From: Microbacterium luteum
Lineage (GTDB): Bacteria; Actinomycetota; Actinomycetes; Actinomycetales; Microbacteriaceae
Direction of reading: 5' to 3'
DNA length: 64,000 bases
Assembly (NCBI RefSeq): GCF_015277875.1
Contig: NZ_CP063814.1
Location: 1,860,001 to 1,924,000, forward strand
Shown: piece after piece, positions 10,503-20,714 of the stretch
Layout: each line of letters begins with the position of its first letter
Numbering within the stretch: the first letter of the stretch is position 1
Notes under the pieces: model-generated
Told to the model about the DNA's origin: nothing
The model's database searches: none
Seen by the model: the letters and a program-made list of their open reading frames with translations, nothing else
Position numbers and translations under genes: made by a program

Positions 10503-10545
10503 TCATACTGCCTCCGTCCGTGACCGCTGTCTTCCTGGAGCTCCG

Positions 10546-11739
<1,194 letters not shown>

Positions 11740-11740
11740 C

Positions 11741-13726
11741 ATGTCCGCCCGCCGCGTCGCGCGGGTGCTCGTCGACTCCCCGCTGCCGCAGCTGGACCGC
11801 CTGCTCGACTATGCGGTCCCCGTCCCGCTCGTCGACCACGCGCTCGCCGGGGTGAGGGTGAAGGTGCCGCTGCGGACCGCGGGCCGCACGGTGGAGGGAT
11901 GGATCGTCGAGATCGCCGACGAGGAGCCTGGCGACCGACCCCTGTCCGACCTGGAGGATGTCGTCTCGCCCGTGCCGGTCCTGCCTCCCGGGCTGTATGC
12001 GCTCGCGCGGCGGGCCGCCGACCGCGCGTCCGGTTCCGCGAGCGGCGTGTTGAAGGTGGCGATTCCGCGCCGAACGGTGCGCGCCGAGAGGGCGCACCTC
12101 ACCGCCGCCCCGCCGACACCGGTGACCGTCGTCCCGGAAGCCGCGGAGTGGGCCGCGGCGAGGCTCGCCGAATTCCCCGGGCTTCGTCCCGTCATCGAGG
12201 AAGCGCGCCGAGGGGCACTCCTCGCCCCGCCCGGTGTCGGCCCCGCCTCCGACGCGGAGGGCGCCACCGACGTCGGCGTGTGGGCTCTCCTGCTCGCGGC
12301 CGTCGCCGTCGATACGCTCGCCGCCGGTCGGAGCGCGATCCTCGTCGTGCCGGATCATCGTGACCAGGCGCAGCTCGAGCAGGTGCTCCGCGAGCGGCTC
12401 CCCGAAAGCGCCCTCGTCCGCCTGGATGCGCGGCAGAGCGGGCCGTCGCGATACGCGGCGTATCTGAGGACGCTGGCGGATGCCCCCTGCGTCGTCGTCG
12501 GAAACCGCTCGGCCGTCTACGCCCCCGCCGCCTCGGTCGGCGCCGTGATCGTGTGGGACGACGGCGACCCGCTGCTCGCGGAGCCGCTCAGTCCCGGTGT
12601 CCACGCCCGCGATGCGGCGCTGCTGCGACAGGAGATGGAGGGGTCCGCGCTGCTGTTCGCCGGTCACACCCGCACAACGGACGTCGAGAGACTCGTCGCG
12701 CTGGGGTGGCTCGACGACATCGCACCGGCCCGCCGCGTCATGCCCAAGACCATGCTGAGCGCCACGCGCGAGGGGGAGGGGCGAGGTCAGCGCATCCCGT
12801 CGGCGGCGTTCGCGGCGGCCCGTGATGCGCTCGCGTCCGGCCCGGTGCTGGTTCAGGTCGCACGCCCGGGATACGCTCCCGTGCTCGTGTGCGCCTCGTG
12901 CCGGCATCCCGCCCGCTGCGCGCACTGCGGCGGGCCGCTGCGAGCCGCGCACCACGGAGCCGTTCCCACGTGCGGGTGGTGCGGCAGGTCCGCTCCCGCG
13001 TGGGGGTGCACCGAGTGCGGGGGAACGCGGCTGCGGATGGCCTCCTCGGGAAGCGAGAGGACCGCCGACGAGCTCGGGCGCGCCTTTCCCGAGATCCGGG
13101 TGATCGTCGCCGATGGGGACCACCCGGTTCCCCATGTCGACGCGCGTCCGGCGCTCGTGGTGGCGACGCGGGGCGCGGAGCCGATCGCCGCCGGCGGCTA
13201 TCGCGCGATCATCCTGCTCGACGCGGACCGGATGCTCCTCGCCGAGGACCTGCGCATCGGCGAGGCCTGCCTGCGCTGGTGGTCGAACGCCGCCGCGCTC
13301 GCGGCGCCCGGGGCCCCGGTGCATCTCGTGGGCGTCGCGGGGCCCGTGGCGCGCGCATTCGCGACCTGGAACCACCCCGCGTACGCGCGCATCGAACTGG
13401 CAGAACGTGCGCCGCTGCGCATGCCGCCCACAGTGCGCGTCGCCGCCCTCGAGGGGGATCGACGCACCGTCACGGAGGCTCTGGTGCGACTGCGCGAGGA
13501 TGCCCCGGACCTCGATGACCGGGCGATCCTGGGGCCCGTCGACACGGAGGGTGGCGTGCGTGCGCTGGTGCGGTTCGAGTACGCCCACGGTGCATCGGTG
13601 ACCCGCAGTCTGCGTTCGTCGATCATCACCGCCGCTCTTCGGTCGCGCAGGCCTGCCAAAGGGCGCCAGCGCCCACCCGCCCCTACACTCAGAGTCCGGG
13701 TCGATGTGCCCGATCTCGATCTGTGA
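11741..13726 (+). CDS. priA: Degenerate primosomal protein N' (PriA-like, no helicase motifs)
   Basis: 661 residues from the ATG one base after the metK stop. The N-terminal 3'BD-like domain and the zinc-binding region (CASCRHPARCAHC and later CGWC, CTEC pairs, around residues 385-430) are kept. The place of Walker A has no GxGKT, and the DEAH box reads DDGD, so ATPase activity is not expected. This degeneration is known for actinobacterial PriA, where the protein may act only as a replication-restart scaffold or fork-binding factor. Typical neighbours metK and fmt support the assignment. Confidence 0.9.
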   Translation: MSARRVARVLVDSPLPQLDRLLDYAVPVPLVDHALAGVRVKVPLRTAGRTVEGWIVEIADEEPGDRPLSDLEDVVSPVPVLPPGLYALARRAADRASGSASGVLKVAIPRRTVRAERAHLTAAPPTPVTVVPEAAEWAAARLAEFPGLRPVIEEARRGALLAPPGVGPASDAEGATDVGVWALLLAAVAVDTLAAGRSAILVVPDHRDQAQLEQVLRERLPESALVRLDARQSGPSRYAAYLRTLADAPCVVVGNRSAVYAPAASVGAVIVWDDGDPLLAEPLSPGVHARDAALLRQEMEGSALLFAGHTRTTDVERLVALGWLDDIAPARRVMPKTMLSATREGEGRGQRIPSAAFAAARDALASGPVLVQVARPGYAPVLVCASCRHPARCAHCGGPLRAAHHGAVPTCGWCGRSAPAWGCTECGGTRLRMASSGSERTADELGRAFPEIRVIVADGDHPVPHVDARPALVVATRGAEPIAAGGYRAIILLDADRMLLAEDLRIGEACLRWWSNAAALAAPGAPVHLVGVAGPVARAFATWNHPAYARIELAERAPLRMPPTVRVAALEGDRRTVTEALVRLREDAPDLDDRAILGPVDTEGGVRALVRFEYAHGASVTRSLRSSIITAALRSRRPAKGRQRPPAPTLRVRVDVPDLDL

Positions 13727-13733
13727 GGAGTCC

Positions 13734-14654
13734 ATGCGTCTCGTCTTCGCCGGCACACCCGCACCGGCCGTACCCGCCCTTCGTGAGCTCGCGGAGAGCC
13801 GACACCAGATCACGGCGGTGGTGACCCGCCCGGACGCACCGCTCGGACGCAAGCGGGTGCTCACCCCGTCGCCGGTTGCCGCGGCGGCCGAGCAGATCGG
13901 CGCACCGGTCATCAAGACGGCGCGTCTGGACGCCGACGCAACCGAGCGGATCGCGGCGCTCGAGCCCGATCTCGGTGTCATCGTCGCCTACGGCGGGCTC
14001 GTGCGGGAACCTCTGCTGAGCACTCCCGCACACGGATGGATCAACCTCCACTTCAGCCTGCTGCCGAAGTGGCGCGGCGCGGCACCGGTGCAGCACGCGC
14101 TCATCGCGGGCGACGATGTCACCGGCGCCGCCGTGTTCCGCCTCGTGGCGGAGCTCGACGCCGGCGACGTCTTCGCCGACCGACGGGTCGAGATCGAGCC
14201 GGGGGAGACCGCAGGGGAGCTGCTGTCTCGGCTCGCCGACGTGGGAGCGGGTCTGCTCCACGAGGTCGTCGACGCCGTCGCCGCAGGAGACGCCGTCGCA
14301 CGCGCCCAGACGGGTGAGCCCACGTTCGCTCCGAAGCTCACCATCGATGACGGTCGCATCCGCTGGGAGGAAGCTGCGGAGCGGATCCTCGATCGCGTGC
14401 GTGGCACGACCCCCGAACCCGGCGCGCACACGACGGTCGCCGGCGAGCGATTGAAGCTGCATCGTGTCGACCTCGTCGACGACGCGCCACCGCTGGCACC
14501 GGGACAGGTCGGATGGGATCGCGGGCGCGTCCTGGTCGGCAGCGGCGACGGTGCCATCGCCCTGCGAGAGGTGCAACCGGCCGGGCGCGGCGTGATGCCG
14601 GCGCCCGATTGGTGGCGAGGGCGCCGGCAGGATGATGTGAGGCTGGGTTCATGA
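13734..14654 (+). CDS. fmt: Methionyl-tRNA formyltransferase
   Basis: Formylates initiator Met-tRNA using 10-formyl-THF. 306 residues. Asn104, His106 and the SLLPKWRGAAP loop (108-118) are the catalytic and folate-binding motif; a C-terminal OB-like domain follows. The start is the ATG at 13734 after GTGAGGAGT; an upstream in-frame ATG at 13704 lies inside priA and is unlikely. A TACACT box at 13684-13689 may be an internal promoter. The stop overlaps rsmB (ATGA). Confidence 0.95.
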   Translation: MRLVFAGTPAPAVPALRELAESRHQITAVVTRPDAPLGRKRVLTPSPVAAAAEQIGAPVIKTARLDADATERIAALEPDLGVIVAYGGLVREPLLSTPAHGWINLHFSLLPKWRGAAPVQHALIAGDDVTGAAVFRLVAELDAGDVFADRRVEIEPGETAGELLSRLADVGAGLLHEVVDAVAAGDAVARAQTGEPTFAPKLTIDDGRIRWEEAAERILDRVRGTTPEPGAHTTVAGERLKLHRVDLVDDAPPLAPGQVGWDRGRVLVGSGDGAIALREVQPAGRGVMPAPDWWRGRRQDDVRLGS

Positions 14655-16012
14655 CCGGTGCACGCGAGGTGGCCTACGAGACGCTCCGAGCGGTCCACGA
14701 GTCGGACGCCTACGCGAACCTGCTGCTCCCGGCTGCGATCGAGCGTGCCGGCCTGAGCGCCGGCGACGCGGCGCTCGCGACCGAGCTCACCTACGGAACC
14801 CTCCGGCGTCGCGGCACCTACGACGCCATCATCGGGATCGCGGCGGACCGTGCACCATCGAGCATCGATCCGGAGATTCTGGATGCCCTTCGCCTGGGTG
14901 TGCACCAGCTCGTCGCGACCCGTGTCGCCTCGCACGCCGCCGTGAACGAGTCCGTGACGCTCGCACGTCGCGCCGGCGGGCGCGGCGCCGCCGGGTTCAC
15001 CAACGCCGTGCTGCGGCGCGTGTCGCGGGACACCCCCGGTGAATGGGCGGATCGGGTCGCCGAGACTGCGAGATCCGACGATGAGGCGATCGCCCTGTCG
15101 TCATCCCACCCCGTGTGGGTGATCCGCGCCTTTCGTCGTGCCCTCACGGCAGAGGGTCGCGCCGACGAACTCGGCGCGCTGCTGACCGCCGACAACACGG
15201 CCCCTCGCGTCACCTTCGCGGCGCTCCCCGGCCTCGCGGAGCCCGGTGCCGATGCGCGCCGCACCCCCTTCTCGCCGCTGGGATTCCGTCTCGCCGGCGG
15301 TGCTCCCGAAGCCGTCGTGAGCGCATCCGACGGCCGCATCCGCGTGCAGGACGAGGGCTCGCAGCTCGCAGCGCTCGCCCTCACCCGGGCCCGTGCCGTC
15401 CAGACCGGTGAGAGGTGGCTCGACCTGTGCGCCGGCCCCGGAGGCAAGACGGCGGTCCTCGCCGCCGAAGCCCTCGCTCACGGCGCGCGGCTCGACGCGA
15501 ACGAGATCTCACCCGCACGGGCCGGGCTGGTGCGACGGTCGATCGCGGGGGTGCCGCTGGAGGTGGAGGTGACCGAGCGCGACGGGCGGGACCTGACCGC
15601 CGAGCGTCCCGGCATCTACGACCGCATCCTGGTCGATGCCCCGTGCACGGGCCTCGGCGCCCTGAGACGGCGCCCCGAGGCGCGCTGGCGCAAAGCACCG
15701 GGCGACGTTGCGGAACTGACGGCGCTGCAGGGCGAGCTGCTGGGTGGTGCGATCGAAGCGCTCGCGCCCGGCGGAATCGTCGCCTACGTCACGTGCTCGC
15801 CCCATCTCGCGGAGACGACCGGCGTGGTCGCCGAGGCCCGTCGTCGCTTCGGCGACGCCGTCGAGGAGCTCGACGCCCGTGCCGTCGTGCGCGAGGTCGC
15901 CCTGTCGTCGCCCGACCTTCCCGCGCAGACCGACGGCTCCGGTCGCGCCCAGCTGTGGCCGCACCGCCACAACACCGATGCGATGTCGATCACGCTGCTG
16001 CGGCGCACGTGA
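14651..16012 (+). CDS. rsmB: 16S rRNA m5C methyltransferase RsmB/Sun family
   Basis: 453 residues. An N-terminal NusB-like RNA-binding domain (~1-150) precedes a Nol1/Nop2/Sun SAM methyltransferase domain. SAM motif LDLCAGPGGK is at 257-266. The two family cysteines are in VDAPCTGLGALRRRP and VTCSPH; one attacks C6 of the target cytosine, the other releases the enzyme. The known E. coli target is C967 of 16S rRNA. It is coupled to fmt by ATGA, the conserved fmt-rsmB arrangement. Confidence 0.94.
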   Translation: MTGAREVAYETLRAVHESDAYANLLLPAAIERAGLSAGDAALATELTYGTLRRRGTYDAIIGIAADRAPSSIDPEILDALRLGVHQLVATRVASHAAVNESVTLARRAGGRGAAGFTNAVLRRVSRDTPGEWADRVAETARSDDEAIALSSSHPVWVIRAFRRALTAEGRADELGALLTADNTAPRVTFAALPGLAEPGADARRTPFSPLGFRLAGGAPEAVVSASDGRIRVQDEGSQLAALALTRARAVQTGERWLDLCAGPGGKTAVLAAEALAHGARLDANEISPARAGLVRRSIAGVPLEVEVTERDGRDLTAERPGIYDRILVDAPCTGLGALRRRPEARWRKAPGDVAELTALQGELLGGAIEALAPGGIVAYVTCSPHLAETTGVVAEARRRFGDAVEELDARAVVREVALSSPDLPAQTDGSGRAQLWPHRHNTDAMSITLLRRT

Positions 16013-16041
16013 TGACGCGCGGGAGCCGGAATAATGAACGG

Positions 16042-16710
16042 GTGAGCGACATCCGCATCAACCCCAGCATCCTCGCCGCAGACTTCGTGAACATGCAGAC
16101 CGAGCTCGGCCGCATCGCGTCGGCGGATTACGTGCACGTGGACGTCATGGACAACCACTTCGTCCCGAACCTCACGTTCGGTCCGCAGATGGTGGAGCGC
16201 ATCCAGGCGACGTCGCCGGTGCCGTTGGACGTGCACCTGATGATCGACGATCCGGAGCGATGGGCACCGGGCTACGCCGAGATCGGCGCGGCGTCGGTCA
16301 CCTTTCACCTCGAGGCCGCCGCAGAGCCGATCGCGCTGGCTCGTCGGCTGCGGCAGATCGGAGCGCGAGCGGGCGTGGCCGTCAAGCCGGGCACACCCGT
16401 CGAGGGGCTCCTCGACGTGCTCGACGAGTTCGACCAGGTGCTCGTGATGACCGTGGAGCCGGGCTTCGGCGGGCAGTCCTTCATGCCCGAGACCATGCCG
16501 AAGCTGCGAGCGCTCTCCGACCACGCTCGCGCCGTCGGATCGACGGTGTGGCTGCAGGTCGACGGCGGAATCGGGGAGTCGACCATCGCCCAGGCGGCGG
16601 AGGCCGGTGCGGACACGTTCGTGGCGGGTTCGGCCGTCTTCGGCGCCGACAGCCCGGACGCCGCGATCGCCGCGCTCCGCAGCCGGGCGGCGCACGCACA
16701 CCGCCACTGA
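16042..16710 (+). CDS. rpe: Ribulose-phosphate 3-epimerase
   Basis: Interconverts ribulose-5-P and xylulose-5-P in the pentose phosphate pathway. TIM-barrel protein of 222 residues from GTG 16042, the expected length. Conserved [21 protein letters not shown] and [10 protein letters not shown] are present. An ATG at 16013, one base after the rsmB stop, is in frame and would add ten unconserved residues; the GTG start was preferred on homology. Confidence 0.93.
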   Translation: MSDIRINPSILAADFVNMQTELGRIASADYVHVDVMDNHFVPNLTFGPQMVERIQATSPVPLDVHLMIDDPERWAPGYAEIGAASVTFHLEAAAEPIALARRLRQIGARAGVAVKPGTPVEGLLDVLDEFDQVLVMTVEPGFGGQSFMPETMPKLRALSDHARAVGSTVWLQVDGGIGESTIAQAAEAGADTFVAGSAVFGADSPDAAIAALRSRAAHAHRH

Positions 16711-16721
16711 AGCCCCACCGG

Positions 16722-16739
16722 GCGCGGCCGGTGCCGCGC
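16722..16739 (+). terminator. Hairpin after rpe
   Basis: 7-bp perfect GC stem (16722-16728 with 16733-16739) around tetraloop CGGT, 12 nt after the rpe stop and 11 nt before the hisE -10 box. No U-tract, as is common in high-GC genomes. Confidence 0.5.
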
Positions 16740-16750
16740 GCGGAGTTCGG

Positions 16751-16756
16751 TACGCT
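16751..16756 (+). promoter_or_regulatory. -10 box of leaderless hisE
   Basis: TACGCT followed by exactly 6 nt and the GTG start, so transcription is expected to begin at the start codon. Confidence 0.6.
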
Positions 16757-16762
16757 GGAGAA

Positions 16763-17026
16763 GTGAAGACCTTCGACGGCCTGTTCGGCGAGCTGACGGC
16801 CACGGCCGAGCGACGACCCGAGGGGTCGGGAACGGTGGCGCAGCTCGACGCCGGAGTGCACGCGATCGGCAAGAAGATCGTGGAAGAGGCCGCAGAGGTC
16901 TGGATGGCGGCCGAGTACGAGTCCGACGAGGCCGCCGCCGAGGAGATCTCCCAGCTCCTCTACCACCTGCAGGTGCTCATGCTCGCGAAGGGTCTGACAC
17001 TGCAGGACGTCTACCGACATCTCTGA
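16763..17026 (+). CDS. hisE: Phosphoribosyl-ATP pyrophosphatase
   Basis: Second step of histidine synthesis: hydrolyses PR-ATP to PR-AMP. 87 residues, a stand-alone all-alpha MazG-like HisE. Metal-binding [17 protein letters not shown] (residues 37-53) and [14 protein letters not shown] are conserved. GTG start with a TACGCT box 6 nt upstream, so the message is probably leaderless and starts the hisEG(FI) unit. Confidence 0.95.
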   Translation: MKTFDGLFGELTATAERRPEGSGTVAQLDAGVHAIGKKIVEEAAEVWMAAEYESDEAAAEEISQLLYHLQVLMLAKGLTLQDVYRHL

Positions 17027-17068
17027 GCGCCGCCCGGACCGTCGCCAGAAGAAGAAGGACATCCCCAT

Positions 17069-17911
17069 ATGCTGCGCATCGCCGTGCCCAACAAGGGCTC
17101 GCTCGCCGAGACCTCGGCGGCCATGCTCGCCGAGGCCGGATACAGCGGCCGCCGCGACTCGAAGGACCTCCACAAGGCGGACCCCGCCAACGGCGTGGAG
17201 TTCTTCTACCTCCGCCCGAAGGACATCGCGACCTACGTCGGATCCGGCGCGCTCGACGTGGGCATCACCGGCCGCGATCTGCTGAGAGACGCGCGCATGC
17301 CCGGTGCTCGAGAGATCGAAGCGCTCGGCTTCGCCGGCTCGACATTCCGGTTCGCCGCCCCGCCCGGACGCTTCGCCGAACTCACCGATCTCGACGGCTG
17401 CCGCATCGCCACCTCCTATCCGGGACTGGTCGATTCCTTCTTGGACGAGCACGGAGTCGCGGTCGATCTGGTCCCGCTCGACGGCGCCGTCGAATCCGCC
17501 GTCCGGCTGGGCGTCGCGGACGCGGTGGCTGACGTCGTCGAGACCGGCACCACCCTCCGGCAGGCGGGCCTCGAAGTGTTCGGTCCGCCCCTGCTCCACT
17601 CCGAGGCCGTCCTCATCTCCGGCCCCGACGATGCACCGGGCACGGAGACCCTGCTTCGCCGGCTGCGTGGCGTGATGGTCGCTCGCCGATACGTGATGGT
17701 GGACTACGACCTGCCCGTGTCGCTGGTAGACCGGGCCGTCGAGATCGCCGGGGGCATCGAGTCGCCGACGATCTCGCCACTGCGCGACCCCGAGTGGGTG
17801 GCCGTTCGGGTGATGGTGGCGCGGTCGAGCGTGAACCGCGTCATGGACGACCTGTACGAGCTGGGCGCGCGGGCGATCCTCGTCACCGCCATCCACAACG
17901 CGAGGCTCTGA
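17069..17911 (+). CDS. hisG: ATP phosphoribosyltransferase (long form)
   Basis: First step of histidine synthesis: ATP + PRPP to PR-ATP. 280 residues, the long form with a C-terminal regulatory domain, so no HisZ is needed. [12 protein letters not shown] starts the catalytic domain, and the PRPP-binding region [12 protein letters not shown] is at residues ~155-166. The last ~70 residues form the ACT-like histidine-feedback domain. Shine-Dalgarno AGAAGAAGGA precedes the ATG. 42 nt after hisE. Confidence 0.95.
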   Translation: MLRIAVPNKGSLAETSAAMLAEAGYSGRRDSKDLHKADPANGVEFFYLRPKDIATYVGSGALDVGITGRDLLRDARMPGAREIEALGFAGSTFRFAAPPGRFAELTDLDGCRIATSYPGLVDSFLDEHGVAVDLVPLDGAVESAVRLGVADAVADVVETGTTLRQAGLEVFGPPLLHSEAVLISGPDDAPGTETLLRRLRGVMVARRYVMVDYDLPVSLVDRAVEIAGGIESPTISPLRDPEWVAVRVMVARSSVNRVMDDLYELGARAILVTAIHNARL

Positions 17912-17912
17912 C

Positions 17913-18704
17913 ATGTCGGTCGTATGCCGCGTCATCCCGTGCCTCGATGTGGCAGCGGGTCGCGTCGTCAAGGGCGTCAACTTCGAGAACCTCCGCGACA
18001 TGGGCGACCCCGTCGAGCTCGCGCGCCTGTACTTCGCGCAGGGGGCCGACGAGCTCACCTTCCTCGATGTGACGGCGACGGTCGACGAGCGGGCGACGAC
18101 CTACGAGATGGTGCAGCGCACCGCGGAACAGGTCTTCATCCCGCTGACCGTCGGCGGGGGAGTGCGCACCGACGACGACGTGGCTCGCCTGCTCGGCGTC
18201 GGCGCCGACAAGGTCGGCGTCAACTCCGCTGCCATCCGACGGCCGGCGCTGGTCGATGAGATCGCCGATCGTTTCGGGGCACAGGTTCTGGTCCTCTCGC
18301 TGGACGTGAAGCGATCTCCGCGCACCCCGTCGGGCTTCGTCGTGACCACGCACGGCGGTCGCACCGAGACCGACCGCGACGCGCTGGCGTGGGCGCGCGA
18401 GGCGATCGAGCGGGGAGCGGGGGAGCTGCTGGTCAACTCCATCGACGCGGACGGGACGAAGCAGGGATTCGACCTCGAACTGGTCTCCCTCATGCGCGAG
18501 GTCTCGTCCGTGCCCGTCATCGCCTCCGGCGGCGCCGGCGCCGTGGAGCACTTCGCACCGGCGGTGGGCGCCGGTGCCGATGCGGTGCTGGCCGCGTCGG
18601 TGTTCCACTCGGCCCAGCTGACCGTCGGTGACGTCAAGCGCGCGATGCTCGCCGACGGCATCGCGGTCCGCGAGGGCGACTTCCTGCGAGGCGACGACTC
18701 GTGA
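17913..18704 (+). CDS. hisF: Imidazole glycerol phosphate synthase cyclase subunit
   Basis: TIM-barrel subunit that joins PRFAR with ammonia from HisH to give IGP and AICAR. 263 residues. RVIPCLDV (catalytic Asp12) and the second catalytic region [18 protein letters not shown] are conserved. hisH and hisA are not nearby, so the partner is encoded elsewhere. The ATG is one base after the hisG stop; the gene overlaps hisI at GTGA. Confidence 0.96.
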   Translation: MSVVCRVIPCLDVAAGRVVKGVNFENLRDMGDPVELARLYFAQGADELTFLDVTATVDERATTYEMVQRTAEQVFIPLTVGGGVRTDDDVARLLGVGADKVGVNSAAIRRPALVDEIADRFGAQVLVLSLDVKRSPRTPSGFVVTTHGGRTETDRDALAWAREAIERGAGELLVNSIDADGTKQGFDLELVSLMREVSSVPVIASGGAGAVEHFAPAVGAGADAVLAASVFHSAQLTVGDVKRAMLADGIAVREGDFLRGDDS

Positions 18705-19051
18705 ACGACACCGACCAGCGCATCGCCCGTGTCGCCTTCAACGGCGACGGACTCGTCGCCGCGATCGTGCAGCAGTGGGACACCCGCGAGGTCCTGATGC
18801 TCGGCTGGATGGACGCGGAGGCCCTTCGCCGCACGCTCACCGAGGGGCGCGTCACCTACTGGTCGCGTTCCCGCCGGGAGTATTGGCGCAAGGGCGACAC
18901 GTCGGGCAACTTCCAGGAGGTGCGAGGGGTTCGCCTCGACTGCGACGGCGACGCCATCCTCGTGAGCGTGGAACAGCACGGTCCCGCGTGCCACACCGGC
19001 ACGCGCAGCTGCTTCGACGCCGATGACCTGGCACCCGTGGTCGCGGGATGA
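18701..19051 (+). CDS. hisI: Phosphoribosyl-AMP cyclohydrolase
   Basis: Third step of histidine synthesis, opening the adenine ring of PR-AMP. 116 residues, stand-alone HisI (HisE is separate here). Motifs [19 protein letters not shown] and the metal ligands in DCDGDA and CHTGTRSCF are intact. GTG start in a 4-nt overlap with hisF; it overlaps the next gene by 4 nt as well. Confidence 0.95.
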   Translation: MNDTDQRIARVAFNGDGLVAAIVQQWDTREVLMLGWMDAEALRRTLTEGRVTYWSRSRREYWRKGDTSGNFQEVRGVRLDCDGDAILVSVEQHGPACHTGTRSCFDADDLAPVVAG

Positions 19052-19635
19052 CGCGGCGGCCCCGCACCTTCGCCGTCGTCCTGGTGCTGATCGGCGGCGC
19101 CGTCGGCCTGATCTCGTCGACGCAGACCTGGCTGACGGTGACCCTGGCCTCCGTCGAGGGAGACCAGCTCACCGTCGCCGGCGCCGACGCCGTGCCGGTC
19201 CTCGCACCCTTGAGCCTCGCGGCACTCGCGCTCGGGGCAGCCCTCACGATCGTCGGCCGCGTGCTCACGTATGCATTCGGCGCGCTCACGACGCTCATCG
19301 GGGCCGCCCTCGCGATGCTGTCGGCGCGAGTGGGTCTGGACGCCCCCGTGGAGTCCTACGCCTCGACCGTGACCGAGGCCACCGGCATCACCGGCGCCGA
19401 TGCGGTGCACGATCTCGTCGCGAGCTCCGCAGTCACCCCGTGGGTCGTGGTCACCGTGGCCGCCGCAGTCGTCATGGTCGCCGCAGGGCTGCTCACCCTC
19501 GGGGGAGCCCATCGGTGGTCCGGCACATCAGGGCGTCGGTTCCGCACCGACGCTGAACCCGCCGGAGGATCGCGCCCCCACGACGCGATCGACTCCTGGG
19601 ATGAGCTGTCGCGGGGCGAAGACCCGACGGCCTGA
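19048..19635 (+). CDS. Trp biosynthesis-associated membrane protein
   Basis: 195 residues with about four hydrophobic segments (around residues 8-25, 50-70, 73-95, 130-155) and a polar acidic tail. It matches the small actinobacterial family of Trp-operon membrane proteins found between trpE and trpC. Function unknown. Here it follows hisI directly by a 4-nt overlap, with no trpE before it. Inner membrane. Confidence 0.85.
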   Translation: MTRRPRTFAVVLVLIGGAVGLISSTQTWLTVTLASVEGDQLTVAGADAVPVLAPLSLAALALGAALTIVGRVLTYAFGALTTLIGAALAMLSARVGLDAPVESYASTVTEATGITGADAVHDLVASSAVTPWVVVTVAAAVVMVAAGLLTLGGAHRWSGTSGRRFRTDAEPAGGSRPHDAIDSWDELSRGEDPTA

Positions 19636-19640
19636 ACCGA

Positions 19641-19646
19641 TAGACT
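19641..19646 (+). promoter_or_regulatory. Putative -10 box for the HGxxPAAW-trpCBA unit
   Basis: TAGACT five nt after the preceding stop and about 30 nt before the next ATG, which has a strong GGAGGA ribosome site. Confidence 0.5.
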
Positions 19647-19675
19647 TGAGCGACCCGCGCAATCGGAGGAGATCC

Positions 19676-19906
19676 ATGAGCCACACCAACGGCGATCCCG
19701 GCCACGGCCACTCACCCGCAGCATGGACCGCTGTCGTCATCATGCTCGTCGGCTTCGCCGTGGGCACGACGGCGTTCTTCCTGGACATCCCCTGGCTCGT
19801 GTGGAGCTCGGCCGCTCTCGTGGTCGTCGGTCTCATCGTCGGATGGGCCATGGCCAGAGCCGGCTACGGCGTCAACGGCCCGAAGCACATCGCGAAAGAG
19901 CACTGA
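19676..19906 (+). CDS. HGxxPAAW family small membrane protein
   Basis: 76 residues with the defining motif HGHSPAAW at residues 10-17 and two transmembrane segments (~18-38, 42-60) ending in RAGYGVNGPKH. The family is found almost only in Actinobacteria next to trp genes; its role is unknown. Strong Shine-Dalgarno GGAGGA before the ATG. The trpC GTG starts one base after its stop. Confidence 0.88.
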   Translation: MSHTNGDPGHGHSPAAWTAVVIMLVGFAVGTTAFFLDIPWLVWSSAALVVVGLIVGWAMARAGYGVNGPKHIAKEH

Positions 19907-19907
19907 C

Positions 19908-20714
19908 GTGCTCGCCGACCTGACGGCCGGCGCGGTGGCGGATGCGGAGGCGCGCATGCTCGAGCGTCCCTTCGCGGACGTGGAGAAGGCAGCGCTGGCG
20001 CAGCGGCCCGCGAGGGATGCTCTGTCCGCGCTCGCGCCGGCGGACCGCGTGAAGATCATCGCCGAGGTCAAGCGCGCGAGTCCGTCGCGGGGTGACCTCG
20101 CGGACATCCCCGATCCCGCACACCAGGCCTCCCTGTACGAGGCCGGGGGAGCGTCGGCGATCTCCGTCCTCACCGAAGGGCGTCGCTTCAAGGGGAGCCT
20201 CGCCGACCTCGAGGCCGTCCGGGCGCGCGTCGATGTGCCCGTTCTGCGCAAAGACTTCATCGCGACCGACTACCAGGTGTGGGAGGCGCGCGCCGCCGGA
20301 GCCGATCTCGTGCTGCTGATCGTCGCCGCGCTGGAGCAGAACGACCTGCGACGCCTGCACGATCTGACCGTCGAACTCGGGATGACGCCGCTGATCGAGA
20401 CGCACAGCGCCGACGAGGTCGATCGTGCCGCCGATCTCGGCGCGCGGCTGGTCGGCGTCAATGCGCGCAACCTGTCGACCTTCGAGCTCGACAAGGATCT
20501 GTTCGGCCGCCTCGCACCGCGTCTGCCCGAGGACGCCGTCAAGATCGCCGAGTCGGCCGTGCTCAGTCCGGCCGACGTCGCGCACTACCGCAGTGCCGGT
20601 GCCGATGTGGTTCTCGTGGGGGAGGCGCTGGTGACCGGCGATCCGGTGGCGACTCTCGCGTCCTTCCTCGACGCCGCACCCGACCGTCGGACGATCGAGA
20701 GGAGCCGAGCGTGA
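19908..20714 (+). CDS. trpC: Indole-3-glycerol phosphate synthase
   Basis: Converts CdRP to indole-3-glycerol phosphate. 268-residue TIM barrel, monofunctional (no TrpF fused). Catalytic [12 protein letters not shown] (Glu and Lys), RKDFI and [10 protein letters not shown] are present. GTG start two nt after the preceding stop; overlaps trpB at GTGA. Confidence 0.96.
   Translation: MLADLTAGAVADAEARMLERPFADVEKAALAQRPARDALSALAPADRVKIIAEVKRASPSRGDLADIPDPAHQASLYEAGGASAISVLTEGRRFKGSLADLEAVRARVDVPVLRKDFIATDYQVWEARAAGADLVLLIVAALEQNDLRRLHDLTVELGMTPLIETHSADEVDRAADLGARLVGVNARNLSTFELDKDLFGRLAPRLPEDAVKIAESAVLSPADVAHYRSAGADVVLVGEALVTGDPVATLASFLDAAPDRRTIERSRA

Noticed and set aside
10503..10545. SAM riboswitch before metK
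   Set aside because: The leader after the hairpin is only ~40 nt and shows none of the conserved SAM-riboswitch cores.
19636..19675. Trp leader peptide or attenuator before the trp genes
   Set aside because: No short ORF with tandem Trp codons and no alternative hairpins in this gap.
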